A stretch of 35,499 nucleotides of DNA from assembly GCA_020432105.1 (NCBI GenBank), contig JAGQGZ010000008.1, forward strand, positions 1-35,499, written 5' to 3'. This document shows positions 23,375 to 32,453 of the stretch, piece by piece. The notes below the pieces were generated by a model, which saw only the letters and a list, made by a program, of their open reading frames with translations, did not search any database and was not told the DNA's origin. The position numbers were made by a program, and so were the translations under genes. The first letter of the stretch is position 1, and each line of letters opens with the position of its first letter. Origin of the DNA: Dehalococcoidia bacterium (lineage in GTDB: Bacteria; Chloroflexota; Dehalococcoidia; Tepidiformales; Tepidiformaceae).

Positions 23375-24841
23375 ATGAAAGCAGCAGCACGGGAAGCGAT
23401 GGAGGCTACACGAAGGAGCCTCGAGGAAGCGATGGGGCTCATCGACAGGGGTGACCTTGTGGCCCTGACGATCCTGGCCCCCGGTGCGCTCTCGACAGCT
23501 TTGCAGAAGCGGGCGGAAGAGCTAGGGGAACTCAACATCCGGTTCCTGGCGCCGCGTGAACTTAACCTCCTTTCCGGTGGGTCATGGGAAGGCGAACGCG
23601 AGATCGAGATCTTCATCGGTGACACTGCGCGGCCCTCTCACGATGCGCACGATTCCACCTACCTGCCCAACACGTTCATGCTCGGAATGAAGGCTTTCGA
23701 CGCGGGCCGGCCGGAGGCCCGCATGCCCGACGTGTTGCTCACCCCGTGCAGTGCGCCGAACGACGCCGGTTACGTGCACTTCGGCCCGCATATGTGGACG
23801 CGGAAGTCATACGCGAAGCGGGTGAAGAAGCCGATCGCAGTCGTCGACCCGAACATCACCGATGTCCACGGCGACGTCTGGATGCACGTGAGTGAGTTCG
23901 CGGCAATCGTCGAGGGCGCCATTGCCCCGGTGGACCACGCCGGGATGCGGGAGCGGATTCTCCAGTTTTCGCCGGAGGAGGAGCGAGAGGAGCGGCTTGG
24001 CATCGTCGAGACGACGTCGGCTGAAACACTCGCGCTGGTCGAGCCGCTGATTCACGCAATCCCACTGGACCTGGTGCGGCGGACGCTAGGCCAGTCGCCA
24101 GTGGATCCTGAGGCACTGGCGATTGCCGGCCACCTCCAGGAGATCATCCGCGATGGCGACACGCTCCAGGTTGGAGTCGGCGAGCCCAGTGCCCTGATGT
24201 TCAAGGCCGGCGCCTTCGACCGGGCCCACGATCTCGGGCTTCATACGGAGCTTGGTTCGCCGGGGCTGGCGAAGCTCTGGGCACGGGGGATCCTGACGAA
24301 CAGCAAGAAGCAGGTGCACCGTGGCCGAAGTGTGGCGGTTGCGTGGTCGGGCTGCGATCAGGAGGACCTGGAGATCATCCGCGACAATCCCGTCTTCGAA
24401 CTCTACGATCCGGACTACCTGCTGCACCCGGGCCTCATGTGTCAGAACGAGACCATGACCTCAATCAACAGTGCGATCGCCGTGGACCTGCTGGGGCAGA
24501 TAGCCAGCGAAGACCGCTTCGGCGGCCACATGGTGAACGGCACCGGTGGGCAGCCGGACACGCACATCAGCGCGGCCCTTTCGAAGCGAGGCCGTGCGAT
24601 AACGGTGATGCGCTCAACTGCCGTGGGCGGCTCACTCTCGAAGGTAGTGGCGCAGCATGAGGCCGGCACGATGATCACCGTGCCCCGCTACCTTGCCGAC
24701 ACGATCGTGACCGAACACGGGGTGGCTCGCCTGCTGGATAAGAACCATCGGCAGCGAGCTGACGAACTCATCGCGATCGCACACCCTGACTTCCGGGCGG
24801 AACTGCGCGCGCAGTCGCGATCACTCTGGTTCAAGGAATGA
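23375..24841 (+). CDS. Acetyl-CoA hydrolase/CoA-transferase family protein
   Basis: A 488-residue class I CoA-transferase of the acetyl-CoA hydrolase/4-hydroxybutyrate CoA-transferase type, moving CoA between carboxylic acids through an enzyme-glutamyl-CoA intermediate. The two homologous halves are visible: DGDTLQVGVGEPSALMFKAG opens the second, the likely catalytic glutamate is E292 in LGLHTELGSPG, and the C-terminal part has VNGTGGQPDTHISAALSKRG, TVPRYLADTIVTEHGVARLL and AIAHPDFRAEL, all family hallmarks. ATG 23375 has GAGGGGUGGG upstream. The acyl donors and acceptors are not clear. It fits with the ADP-forming synthetase, thioesterase and crotonase elsewhere in the window as acyl-CoA metabolism. 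It is divergent from the SARP regulator. Confidence 0.9.
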   Translation: MKAAAREAMEATRRSLEEAMGLIDRGDLVALTILAPGALSTALQKRAEELGELNIRFLAPRELNLLSGGSWEGEREIEIFIGDTARPSHDAHDSTYLPNTFMLGMKAFDAGRPEARMPDVLLTPCSAPNDAGYVHFGPHMWTRKSYAKRVKKPIAVVDPNITDVHGDVWMHVSEFAAIVEGAIAPVDHAGMRERILQFSPEEEREERLGIVETTSAETLALVEPLIHAIPLDLVRRTLGQSPVDPEALAIAGHLQEIIRDGDTLQVGVGEPSALMFKAGAFDRAHDLGLHTELGSPGLAKLWARGILTNSKKQVHRGRSVAVAWSGCDQEDLEIIRDNPVFELYDPDYLLHPGLMCQNETMTSINSAIAVDLLGQIASEDRFGGHMVNGTGGQPDTHISAALSKRGRAITVMRSTAVGGSLSKVVAQHEAGTMITVPRYLADTIVTEHGVARLLDKNHRQRADELIAIAHPDFRAELRAQSRSLWFKE

Positions 24842-24855
24842 GGGGGGCGGCGGCG

Positions 24856-24861
24856 TAGACT
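24856..24861 (+). promoter_or_regulatory. Candidate -10 box (TAGACT) of leaderless ATP-grasp mRNA
   Basis: TAGACT is followed by six bases (GTACAC) and the ATG at 24868. No Shine-Dalgarno is present in the short gap after the CoA-transferase stop. Confidence 0.45.
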
Positions 24862-24867
24862 GTACAC

Positions 24868-26103
24868 ATGACCGACCGCGTCCTTCTCCTGATCCCGAAT
24901 CGGAGTTACCGCACCCATGACTTCATGGAGGCGGCAACACAACTCGGAATCGAGGTGGTGGTGGGCACGGACCGTAGCAGTCCCCTTGGCGGAGGTCCTT
25001 CCGGTCGCCAGGTTTCGTTCGACTTTCATGACCTGGATCGGGGAGTCGAACAGGTGGAGAGCTACGCCTCGAAGTACCCGGTAGGCACAATCGTGGCCGT
25101 GGACGATGCGGGAACCCGGTTGGCGGCCCATGCATCGCGACGGTTGGAGCTCCCACACAATCCCGTGGGGGCAGTGGAGGCGACACGAGACAAGTCGCTG
25201 CTGCGACAACGACTTGCGGCTGCGGGCGTTCCGTCGCCACGTTTTGCGATCGTGGGGCGGAACGATGACCTCATGAAAGTCGCCAGGGGTATCCCCTACC
25301 CGGCGGTGCTGAAGCCGCTTTCGATGTCGGCCAGCCGGGGAGTGATCCGCGTAAACAACGCTGAGGAATTCATCGCCGCGTTTCGGCGAATCGAAGAGAT
25401 TCTCGATGACCCGGAATACAGCCTGGAGTGCCCGGGCTTCACCGACCGGGTGCTGGTGGAAGAGTATCTGCCGGGCTACGAGGTTTCGGTGGAAGGCGTG
25501 CTCGCCGATCACCGGCTTGAGGTGCTGGCTATCTTCGACAAGCCGGACCCTCTGGAAGGCCCGTTCTTCGAAGAGACGATTTATGTCACTCCGTCGCGGC
25601 ATTCTGAAGCAGACATCGAGCAGGTAGTGGCGACTTCGGAAGCGGCGGTTAGGGCGCTCGGCCTGGAGGCGGGTCCGGTGCACATCGAACTGCGAGTGAG
25701 TGATGCGGGCGTTTACCCGATCGATGTGGCGGCCCGCTCAATCGGTGGCCTGTGTTCGCGGACCCTATCGTTTGGAACCGGGATGTCGTTGGAAGAGTTG
25801 CTGCTCCGCTGTGCGACGGGCAAGGAAGTGCCGAGCTATCACCGTGAAATGCGGGCAGCCGGGGTCATGATGATTCCCATACTCAGGGCTGGAGTGTTGC
25901 GATCGGTGACTGGTAGGAAGGAGGCGGAGACGGTCTCGCTGGTCGAATCAGTGACGATTTCGATTCCGGCAGGCGAGGAAGTAGTGCCGCTGCCGGAAGG
26001 AAATGAATACCTCGGCTTCATCTTCGCGAAAGGCGAGACCCCCGCAGAGGTCGAGGAGGCGCTTCGGGAGAGCCACCGGCATCTGACATTCACTATCGAG
26101 TAG
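24868..26103 (+). CDS. ATP-grasp carboxylate-amine ligase-like protein
   Basis: A 411-residue ATP-grasp enzyme, which would activate a carboxylate as acyl-phosphate and join it to an amine or similar nucleophile. The pre-ATP-grasp Rossmann-like part is residues about 1-100 (RVLLLIPNRSYRTHDF). The ATP-binding core includes YPAVLKPLSMSASRGVIRV, VLVEEYLPGYEVSVEGVL, and PVHIELRVSDAGVYPIDVAARSIGG as the metal-binding C-terminal segment. The final 80 residues form a BacD/PurK-like tail (GVMMIPILRAGVLRSVTG). The substrate is not identifiable; amino-acid ligases and biotin-carboxylase-like enzymes share this layout. The ATG follows a -10-like TAGACT by six bases. It ends three bases from the stop of nfuA on the other strand. 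Confidence 0.82.
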   Translation: MTDRVLLLIPNRSYRTHDFMEAATQLGIEVVVGTDRSSPLGGGPSGRQVSFDFHDLDRGVEQVESYASKYPVGTIVAVDDAGTRLAAHASRRLELPHNPVGAVEATRDKSLLRQRLAAAGVPSPRFAIVGRNDDLMKVARGIPYPAVLKPLSMSASRGVIRVNNAEEFIAAFRRIEEILDDPEYSLECPGFTDRVLVEEYLPGYEVSVEGVLADHRLEVLAIFDKPDPLEGPFFEETIYVTPSRHSEADIEQVVATSEAAVRALGLEAGPVHIELRVSDAGVYPIDVAARSIGGLCSRTLSFGTGMSLEELLLRCATGKEVPSYHREMRAAGVMMIPILRAGVLRSVTGRKEAETVSLVESVTISIPAGEEVVPLPEGNEYLGFIFAKGETPAEVEEALRESHRHLTFTIE

Positions 26104-26106
26104 GGG

Positions 26107-26709
26107 CTACTTCTTCGCCGGGCGGTAGTAGGGGTTCTCGCCGGCATCATGGTCGGTTTGATCGATGACTCGCTCGACACCTTCGACGCGCTCAAGGATG
26201 GTTGCGGCGATGCCCTGCTTGAGGGTGACATCGGCCATTCCGCAGCCCTGGCAGCCCCCTCCCAGCTCAACGTAGGCCGTCACTTCTTCGACGCCGAGGA
26301 GATGCACGATACCGCCGTGGGAAGCGATAGCCGGGTTGATCTCGGTATCGAAGATCTCCTGGATCACGACCTCGCGGTCATCGAACCAGAGCGGGTTAGG
26401 GTTGGAAAACTCGAGGCCGCTCTGGCCCGACGGCTTCTCCTGGAAATCAATACTGACTCCGTCGAGATAGCGGAGGTTGCGCCCCTCAAGGAACACGTCG
26501 ATGCCATCGACCTTGATGAGCGTATCGCCAGCGACGAGTGATGGATCCTCGACAAGACTGAGAACGTGGTGGAACTCGCCTGCAGCGCGAGCGGCGATCT
26601 GAAGGCGCAGCCCAATGGCAGCGGCGCCACGCCGCTGGATTACCTGGTGGAGCCGTTCGGCCGCCCCCGGCGTGAAGCTAATGCTGGGACTGGCCGCTTC
26701 ACCCGTCAT
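26107..26709 (-). CDS. nfuA: NfuA-type iron-sulfur cluster carrier protein
   Basis: A 200-residue Fe-S carrier with the two-domain plan of E. coli NfuA. The N-terminal half (residues about 8-100, SISFTPGAAERLHQVIQRRG) is an A-type/HesB-like domain that lacks the three cluster-binding cysteines, as in true NfuA. The C-terminal NifU-like domain has GGGCQGCGMADVTLKQGI with C153 and C156, which would bind a [4Fe-4S] cluster at a dimer interface for transfer to client enzymes. ATG 26709 follows a GGGGG run and a TATCAT box; longer upstream frames are not family-like. It is divergent from the SUMF1-like gene by 73 bp. Confidence 0.9.
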   Translation of the reverse strand: MTGEAASPSISFTPGAAERLHQVIQRRGAAAIGLRLQIAARAAGEFHHVLSLVEDPSLVAGDTLIKVDGIDVFLEGRNLRYLDGVSIDFQEKPSGQSGLEFSNPNPLWFDDREVVIQEIFDTEINPAIASHGGIVHLLGVEEVTAYVELGGGCQGCGMADVTLKQGIAATILERVEGVERVIDQTDHDAGENPYYRPAKK

Positions 26710-26717
26710 GAGCCCCC

Positions 26718-26723
26718 ATGATA
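26718..26723 (-). promoter_or_regulatory. Candidate -10 box (TATCAT) of nfuA
   Basis: TATCAT on the minus strand lies eight bases before the ATG at 26709. The GGGGG between them could serve as a ribosome-binding site if transcription starts further upstream. Confidence 0.35.
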
Positions 26724-26782
26724 GCGCAAGAAAGGCGATGTCTCGAATCGACCGACGGAGTCGGGACGGGGAGAATGCCGTC

Positions 26783-27493
26783 ATGGCTACCGAGCGGCAT
26801 GTCCAATCACCTGATCTCATCGCTGTACCGGGGGGCCGGTTCCTGATGGGGCGGGAGAACCAGCGACAGGATGAAGCCCCGGCACACGAAGTGGTGGTGG
26901 CGCCGTTTCTTGCCGGCCGGCAACCCGTAGCCAATGCCGAGTACGCCCTATTTGTGGCAGCAACGGGAGTCGAGCGACCGGAATTCGCGCGAGAGCCCCG
27001 GTTCTCCCACCCGGAGCGGCCAGCAGTGGGTGTGAGCTGGCATGACGCTTTCGCTTATTGCGAGTGGCTTTCGAAGGAGAGCGGCCAAGCTTTCCGGTTG
27101 CCAACAGAAGCGGAGCGTGAGTGGGCCGCGCTGGGGGGTAGCGCCGACCTGGATTGGGGTTGGCCGGGCGCCCTGGAAGCGCATCCAGACTTTGGACGAA
27201 TCGCGTCGCTCAACGAACCGCACGAGCCAAGCGATGCCTGTGCCAACGGTTACGGCCTTCGGTGCATGGCCGAGAACGTCCACGAGTGGTGTGCCGACTG
27301 GTATGCAAAGGACTGGTACGCCCGCTCGCCGGTGACGAACCCGTCGGGTCCGGCCGGGGGCAAACGGAAAGTCTCTCGGGGGGGCAGCTGGCGGCATTCC
27401 ACCAAGTTCACGAGAGTGACGGCGCGCGCGAGCCTGGACCCGGGCTTTCGCTACAACGACTTCGGCTTTCGCCTGTATAGCGACGGAAGGTGA
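26783..27493 (+). CDS. SUMF1/EgtB-type formylglycine-generating-enzyme-like protein without the catalytic cysteines
   Basis: A 236-residue protein covering one FGE-sulfatase (C-type lectin-like) domain: VPGGRFLMGRENQRQDEAPAH, PVANAEYALFV, VGVSWHDAFAYCEWLS, FRLPTEAEREWAALGG, NGYGLRCMAENVHEWCADWY and RGGSWRHSTKFTRV are classic elements. In true formylglycine-generating enzymes the RGGSW region is followed by two copper-binding cysteines; here that stretch has none, so oxidation of sulfatase cysteines is unlikely. It could be a structural or binding version or act with other partners. No sulfatase gene is present. ATG 26783 has GGGGAG upstream. It heads an operon with the crotonase (4 bp gap) and an MFS transporter. 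Confidence 0.87.
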   Translation: MATERHVQSPDLIAVPGGRFLMGRENQRQDEAPAHEVVVAPFLAGRQPVANAEYALFVAATGVERPEFAREPRFSHPERPAVGVSWHDAFAYCEWLSKESGQAFRLPTEAEREWAALGGSADLDWGWPGALEAHPDFGRIASLNEPHEPSDACANGYGLRCMAENVHEWCADWYAKDWYARSPVTNPSGPAGGKRKVSRGGSWRHSTKFTRVTARASLDPGFRYNDFGFRLYSDGR

Positions 27494-27497
27494 CCCG

Positions 27498-28328
27498 GTG
27501 GATCTGAAGGTAGTGGAGTACGAAGTGGGCGAACGGGTCGCGGTGGTACGGCTGAACCGGCCGGAGCGGTTGAACACCTGGACGGGCCGCATGCACGTAG
27601 AGTACCGATGGGCCCTGGCGCAAGCGGAGCAGGACCCATCGGTGCGGGTAATCATTGTGACTGGCGCCGGGCGAGGCTTCTGCGCCGGGGCAGACGCCCG
27701 GGCGCTGGAGGGACACGTGGCCAAGGGCGGCTACGATCCGGGCACGCCAAATGTCATGGAGAACCCGGGCTACGGCGTCCGTCCGGAATACGACCACAAC
27801 TTCGCCTTCCAGTTCGGCATGACGAAGCCGATCATCGCAGCGATCAACGGTCCTGCGGCGGGGGTTGGGCTGGCGATCGCCTGCTATGCCGACCTGCGCT
27901 TCGCTGCCGAAGGCGCGAAGCTGACGACGGCGCATGGGAAGCTCGGGCTACCGGCCGAGTACGGCTTGAGCTGGATCCTGCCGCGTCTGATCGGGGTCAC
28001 GCGGGCCAACGATCTCCTACTCTCGAGCCGGGTGGTGCTGGCGGAAGAGGCTGCCACGATGGGCCTGGTGAACGCCGTGGTCCCCGCTGAACAGCTCTGG
28101 GAGCACACAATGCGGTATGCCCGCCAACTCGCCGATGGTGTGTCTCCGGCTTCGCTGCGGGAGACAAAACGGCAGATCTACGCGGACCTGCATGGAGATG
28201 TTGGCAGCTCGGTGAGGGAATCCGAGCGGCTCCTGGACGTGATGATGCGGGAGGCGGACTACCGTGAGGGCGTTGCCGCCTTCGTCGAAAAGCGGGCCCC
28301 GAACTTCATGGATAGAGCAGAGCGGTGA
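27498..28328 (+). CDS. Enoyl-CoA hydratase/isomerase (crotonase) family protein
   Basis: A 276-residue crotonase-fold enzyme acting on CoA thioesters. The oxyanion hole is formed by GRGFCAGADA (residues 59-68) and NGPAAGVGLAIA (118-129). The active-site region reads HGKLGLPAEYGLSWILPRLIG with E154, so one of the two glutamates typical of hydratases is retained. The specific reaction (hydration, isomerisation or hydrolysis) cannot be decided. It starts with a GTG four bases after the SUMF1-like gene and shares GTGA with the MFS gene that follows, so the three genes are probably one transcript. Confidence 0.9.
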   Translation: MDLKVVEYEVGERVAVVRLNRPERLNTWTGRMHVEYRWALAQAEQDPSVRVIIVTGAGRGFCAGADARALEGHVAKGGYDPGTPNVMENPGYGVRPEYDHNFAFQFGMTKPIIAAINGPAAGVGLAIACYADLRFAAEGAKLTTAHGKLGLPAEYGLSWILPRLIGVTRANDLLLSSRVVLAEEAATMGLVNAVVPAEQLWEHTMRYARQLADGVSPASLRETKRQIYADLHGDVGSSVRESERLLDVMMREADYREGVAAFVEKRAPNFMDRAER

Positions 28329-29611
28329 CGGCTGCCGTTCAGGGGATCGAGCGGCGGATCGTTGCCTCGGGGGCGATGGCGCATGCAATGACCCATGCCC
28401 TCGAGCTGACCTTCGCGGCTCTCCTTGTGCGCGTGGGTCTCGAATATGGTGCAGACCTTGCCCTGCTGGGGGTCGTTGCCAATGTCGGCACGGTCACATT
28501 CGGGACGACGGCCCTGCCATCGGGGTTCCTCACAGACCGATTTGGGCCGAGGGCGATAATTACCTGGTGCATGGCGGGCGCGGCGCTGTTCGCCTTCGCG
28601 GTTGCGGCGGCGCCCAACCTTTTCGTGTTCGCGGTCTTCCTCTCACTGCTGGGCGCGGCCCTGGGGCTCTACCACCCGGCCGGGACATCGATGGTAGCAA
28701 CGGTCGTTGAGCGGCGCGGTATGGCGTTCGCGGCCCACGGCATAGCGGGAAACATCGGCGTCGGCGCAGTGCCAGCGATCGCGATCGGCATCAGCATCGC
28801 GACGGACTGGCGGATGGCGTACGTCGTGCTGGGCATTGCGGCGCTGGGTGTGGCCCTGGTCGTGCGGACGTTGGCCCCATCGAAGGAGGAGGTCATCGAT
28901 GCCTCGCAGCGGGCAAGCCGATCGAGGGTGATGGCGGCCACTGGTCTGGCCCGCCCACGGTCAACGCCGCCGGAGGTGAGGACCTGGTTCACGCGGCCTC
29001 TGCTGGTGATCTATGTGTGCTCGATTGGCACGGGGTTCATCTACCGGGGTTCACTGACATTCCTGGAGAAGCACCTGGAGGAGCACCTTGGGATTGAGCT
29101 ATTTGGATGGAGTCCGGAGGCAGTGGCCGGGGCAATGACCTCAATTGCGCTGCTCACTGCAGTGCTTGGTCAGGCGGCGGGTGGCTGGCTGAGCGACCGG
29201 TTCCCGCTGGAGTGGGTGGTGGCGCCGGTGCTGGGCCTGGCAGCTCCTTCGCTGCTCTTGATGTCGACGGTAGGGGGTATCGCGCTCCTGATCTTCACAG
29301 CGACGTTTGTGATCGCAAACTTTGGCCAGCAGCCGATCATCAATGGACTGATCGCGGACTACGCACCGGAGGGTGCAGGCGGACGTGCCTTCGGGCTGTC
29401 GTTCTTCCTGGTCTTCGGCGTCGGCTCGATGGCAGGGACGATCTGCGGAGTCGTGGCCAATGCCCAGGGGACTTCGGCTGCTTTTGGCCTGCTGGCAGCC
29501 GTGTCCGCCGGCATAGGTCTGGTGGCGGTGATGCTGACGGTCGGCGCGGCACGGCGGAGCAGGGCAGTGGTAATCGAGCCGGCGCTGCAAACACCGTCAG
29601 GAGGAGAGTAG
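28325..29611 (+). CDS. MFS transporter
   Basis: A 428-residue major facilitator with about twelve membrane helices, probably two six-helix halves separated by a long charged loop near residues 180-220. Motif A is present in the first half as GFLTDRFGPRA and in a degenerate form in the second half as GWLSDRFPLEW. The segment ALGLYHPAGTSMVA recalls the Fsr-like drug-efflux branch of MFS, but substrate cannot be assigned. The start is a GTG that overlaps the crotonase stop by four bases. It ends three bases short of the aminotransferase stop on the opposite strand. Confidence 0.9.
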   Translation: MTAAVQGIERRIVASGAMAHAMTHALELTFAALLVRVGLEYGADLALLGVVANVGTVTFGTTALPSGFLTDRFGPRAIITWCMAGAALFAFAVAAAPNLFVFAVFLSLLGAALGLYHPAGTSMVATVVERRGMAFAAHGIAGNIGVGAVPAIAIGISIATDWRMAYVVLGIAALGVALVVRTLAPSKEEVIDASQRASRSRVMAATGLARPRSTPPEVRTWFTRPLLVIYVCSIGTGFIYRGSLTFLEKHLEEHLGIELFGWSPEAVAGAMTSIALLTAVLGQAAGGWLSDRFPLEWVVAPVLGLAAPSLLLMSTVGGIALLIFTATFVIANFGQQPIINGLIADYAPEGAGGRAFGLSFFLVFGVGSMAGTICGVVANAQGTSAAFGLLAAVSAGIGLVAVMLTVGAARRSRAVVIEPALQTPSGGE

Positions 29612-29614
29612 TGC

Positions 29615-30988
29615 CTAGATCTCCCCTTCGAGCTCGGTCAGTGATTCGTCGATAATCTCGACGATTGTGCCCACTTCTTCGCGGTTGATGACGAGCGGTG
29701 GAGCGATGTAGATCAGGTTGCCGGCCCGAGTAAGGAGGCCGCGCGAGCGGAACTTCTGGGTGAGGCGGGCACCAACGTCGTCGGCCGGGCCAAATGGTTC
29801 GCGGGTGGCCTTGTCCTTGACGATTTCGAGTGCCCAGTAGAGACCGATGCCCCGTGCTTCGGCGATGATCGGGTGACGTTCGACAACACCCGAGAGGAGT
29901 TCGCCGAGGTGGCGCCCCAACGTCTCGGAATTCTCGACCAGGCGCTCGCGTTCGATGATCTCGACATTGCGGAGGGCGACGGCGGTGGAAACGGGGTGGG
30001 TGCCGAAGGTGAGGCCGCTGCTGAACTGTTCGTCCTTGCCGCCGAGGAAGGCATCAGCGACACGGCGATGGGCCATGACCGCACCGATGGGCATGTAGCC
30101 GGAGCTGAGGCCCTTGGCAACGGTCATCAAGTCGGGGGTGATGCCGAAGTTCTCGATTCCGAACCATTTCCCGGTACGACCGAAGCCATTGATCACTTCG
30201 TCGGCGATGAGGATGATCCCGTACCTGTCGCAGAGGTCGCGGAGGGTCTGCCAGTACTTCTGGGGAGGCACCTGGTTGCCATTGGCGTTGCTAATAGGCT
30301 CGGCAATGATGCAGGCGATGGTCTCTGGCTTTTCGAAGAGGATGCGGTCCTCGATGGTGCGGGCACAGAAGACATCACATTCGGGGTAGGTCTTCTCGAA
30401 TGGGCAGCGGTAGCAATTGATACCGGGGACGTGCAGCGCACCAGGCATCAACGGCTCGAAGGGCACGCGGGAGGTGTAGTTGGCGGCGTTGACGCTGAGA
30501 GCACCGGCCGTCTGGCCGTGGTAGGAGCCAATGCGAGAAATGGTCTTGTAGCGCTTCTTGTCGCCCCGGTTGAAGTGGTACTGCTTGGCCATCTTGATAG
30601 CCATTTCGATGGCTTCGGAGCCGGAGTTCACAAAGTAGAAGCGTTCGATACCGTCCGGGGTGACAGCGGCAAGCTTCTCGGCGAGGCCGATCCCAGAGGG
30701 AGTGGCGAAGTCGAAGCTGGAAACGTACTGGAGCTGCGACATCTGTTCCTTCGCCACCTCGCCGAGCTCTTCGCGGCCGTGACCGGCGGCAGTGACCCAA
30801 AGCCCGGAGAGACCGTCGATGTACCTGCGACCTTCGACGTCCCAGAGGTAGATGCCTTCGCCGCGTTCGAGGATGGGCAGTTCGCCCTCACGGTCGAGGG
30901 TAGCTTCCTGCTTGTTGTGAACCCAGAGGTGCTTTTGGGCACGAGCGACGTAGTCCTGGGTGCGGGAGGAGGTAGCTTCGGTGGTCAT
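29615..30988 (-). CDS. Class III (omega-amino acid) PLP-dependent aminotransferase
   Basis: A 457-residue transaminase of the beta-alanine/taurine/putrescine:pyruvate type. The cofactor lysine is K292 in MTVAKGLSSGYMP, D263 (LIADEVINGFGRTG) binds the pyridine nitrogen, and NSGSEAIEMAIKMA, GSYHGQTAGAL and FSSGLTFGTHP are family elements. A four-cysteine patch, CYRCPFEKTYPECDVFC (C192 to C208), is seen in part of this family. ATG 30988 has GGAGA eight bases upstream on the minus strand; an ATG at 31006 is possible. It is 44 bp downstream of an MFS transporter on the same strand, suggesting uptake or export and turnover of the same amine. Confidence 0.93.
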   Translation of the reverse strand: MTTEATSSRTQDYVARAQKHLWVHNKQEATLDREGELPILERGEGIYLWDVEGRRYIDGLSGLWVTAAGHGREELGEVAKEQMSQLQYVSSFDFATPSGIGLAEKLAAVTPDGIERFYFVNSGSEAIEMAIKMAKQYHFNRGDKKRYKTISRIGSYHGQTAGALSVNAANYTSRVPFEPLMPGALHVPGINCYRCPFEKTYPECDVFCARTIEDRILFEKPETIACIIAEPISNANGNQVPPQKYWQTLRDLCDRYGIILIADEVINGFGRTGKWFGIENFGITPDLMTVAKGLSSGYMPIGAVMAHRRVADAFLGGKDEQFSSGLTFGTHPVSTAVALRNVEIIERERLVENSETLGRHLGELLSGVVERHPIIAEARGIGLYWALEIVKDKATREPFGPADDVGARLTQKFRSRGLLTRAGNLIYIAPPLVINREEVGTIVEIIDESLTELEGEI

Positions 30989-31032
30989 GGCAATCTCCGG
31001 GCGCATGTGCGCGCAGGGCAATTGTAGGCCTG

Positions 31033-32310
31033 TCAGGGAACGTTTGCGGAAGGGGCCGGCGCGGTTGCCGACGATATGCGCTTCTTGCCGGCAAAGGCAA
31101 CGAAAATGACAGCCGAAGCAGCGAGCATGACGCCGTTAAGAACGATGGCGATGCCATAGCCAGCTTCATCGACGAGATAGCCGACCAATGGCGGCGCGAT
31201 GACGAAACCAACATCGCCGAGCGAGCGGAACAGGCCCATGGCAGCGCCGCGACGGTCGGCGGGAGCAATCTGGGCGGCATAGGCGGCGGGAGCGGGCCCG
31301 AGGAGTCCGCTGCCCACTCCGAGCACCATCGTTGCGAGAACGAATGGGAGCACCGTGTCGGTGGCCGCGACCAGGGAGAATCCGACGAGGCTGAGTAGGG
31401 CGGAGGGGAGGATGGTTGCCTTCACGCCCACGCGGTCAATCATCATGCCGGCGGGAATGATGAGGAGCAGGTTCATACCGGCCATAAGGGCAAAGACGAG
31501 TCCAATCGCCCCCTCACCGAGGCCGATGTGGGCATCGGCAAAGAGCGGTAGCACTGTCTGCCGTCCCGAACGGCCAAAGAACACGGCAAAGTTCACAAGC
31601 GAGATGAGGAGGAAGTTCATCGAGAGCAGAAGGGTGATGGCACTTGCCATGCCGCCCTTCGCCTCTGCGAGGGGGACTTCGCCGGGTGCGGGTAACGGGG
31701 GCGCGGCAGCCGCGGGGGGACGGGTCTCGGGGACCCGGACCCAGTTCCAGACCCCGGCAATGACCGCGGCGACACCGACAACGTAGAACGGGGCCCTTAA
31801 CCCCATGAGCTCAGCAACGATTCCGCCCACAGCAGGACCGATAGTTACGCCGGCCAGCAACGCTCCCTGGTTCACTGCAAGCATTCGGCCGCGGTTGGCG
31901 TCGGTAGCAATGTCGGTAACGACGATGATTGCGCCGGTCATGTAGAGGGCCGACCCGACACCAGCTACGAATCGCCAGAGAAGCAGGATTTCGAGGTTGG
32001 TCGCCGTCCCGGAAAGGATGCTCCCAAGGCCGGTGATGAAGGGGCCACCGATGAGCAAGACACGGCGACCCCAACGGTCGGCAGCGAGGCCGCTGGGAAT
32101 GTTGAGGAACATCCGGCCGACGGCGAAGGCGGAGAGCGTGAGACCGACGGCAGCGGCGGAGACACCGAGCGATTTGGCGAAGAGGGGAAGGATGGGACCG
32201 ACAATGCCCTGGCCGAGCATCACCAGCATCGTTGAGACGCTGACGATGAGCAGGACTTCATTCTGGCGAATGGGATTGATGAAGCGGCCCTTGAGGCCGG
32301 AAAGCGCCAC
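31033..32310 (-). CDS. MFS transporter
   Basis: A 425-residue major facilitator with about twelve helices and a central cytoplasmic loop rich in Pro and Ala (about 203-220). Motif A reads GLAADRWGRRVLLIG in the first half and MMIDRVGVKATIL in the second; RFVAGVGSALYMTGAIIV is a helix-4 signature with its arginine. It resembles drug-efflux-like MFS proteins, but the aminotransferase gene directly downstream suggests a small amine or amino acid; substrate is open. The GTG start lies six bases after a TAGAAT box with no Shine-Dalgarno, so the mRNA is probably leaderless. Confidence 0.9.
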   Translation of the reverse strand: MALSGLKGRFINPIRQNEVLLIVSVSTMLVMLGQGIVGPILPLFAKSLGVSAAAVGLTLSAFAVGRMFLNIPSGLAADRWGRRVLLIGGPFITGLGSILSGTATNLEILLLWRFVAGVGSALYMTGAIIVVTDIATDANRGRMLAVNQGALLAGVTIGPAVGGIVAELMGLRAPFYVVGVAAVIAGVWNWVRVPETRPPAAAAPPLPAPGEVPLAEAKGGMASAITLLLSMNFLLISLVNFAVFFGRSGRQTVLPLFADAHIGLGEGAIGLVFALMAGMNLLLIIPAGMMIDRVGVKATILPSALLSLVGFSLVAATDTVLPFVLATMVLGVGSGLLGPAPAAYAAQIAPADRRGAAMGLFRSLGDVGFVIAPPLVGYLVDEAGYGIAIVLNGVMLAASAVIFVAFAGKKRISSATAPAPSANVP

Positions 32311-32316
32311 GCGGCG

Positions 32317-32322
32317 ATTCTA
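32317..32322 (-). promoter_or_regulatory. Candidate -10 box (TAGAAT) of the MFS-aminotransferase operon
   Basis: On the minus strand TAGAAT is followed by CGCCGC and the GTG at 32310. Five of six bases match the -10 consensus. No Shine-Dalgarno is present. Confidence 0.5.
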
Positions 32323-32453
32323 CGGGAGATGTTGTGCACGAACCGCAAGGGGGGCGTGCCGGGCGGCGAATGCTTCTGCCCGAGGACGTTGCCCGTCGCC
32401 CGGCGGGCTTGTGCTAGACTCGCCGACGGCCAGACTTGGCCCGCGAGAGCGCA

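Noticed and set aside
26783-27493. Sulfatase-maturing formylglycine-generating enzyme
   Set aside because: The cysteines required for copper binding and oxidation are missing after RGGSW, and no sulfatase is encoded nearby.
32415-32420. TAGACT as a leaderless promoter of the CMD-like gene
   Set aside because: It lies 33 bases before the ATG and 15 before the alternative TTG, outside the 6-8 base spacing seen at the other starts; it may be an ordinary leadered promoter.
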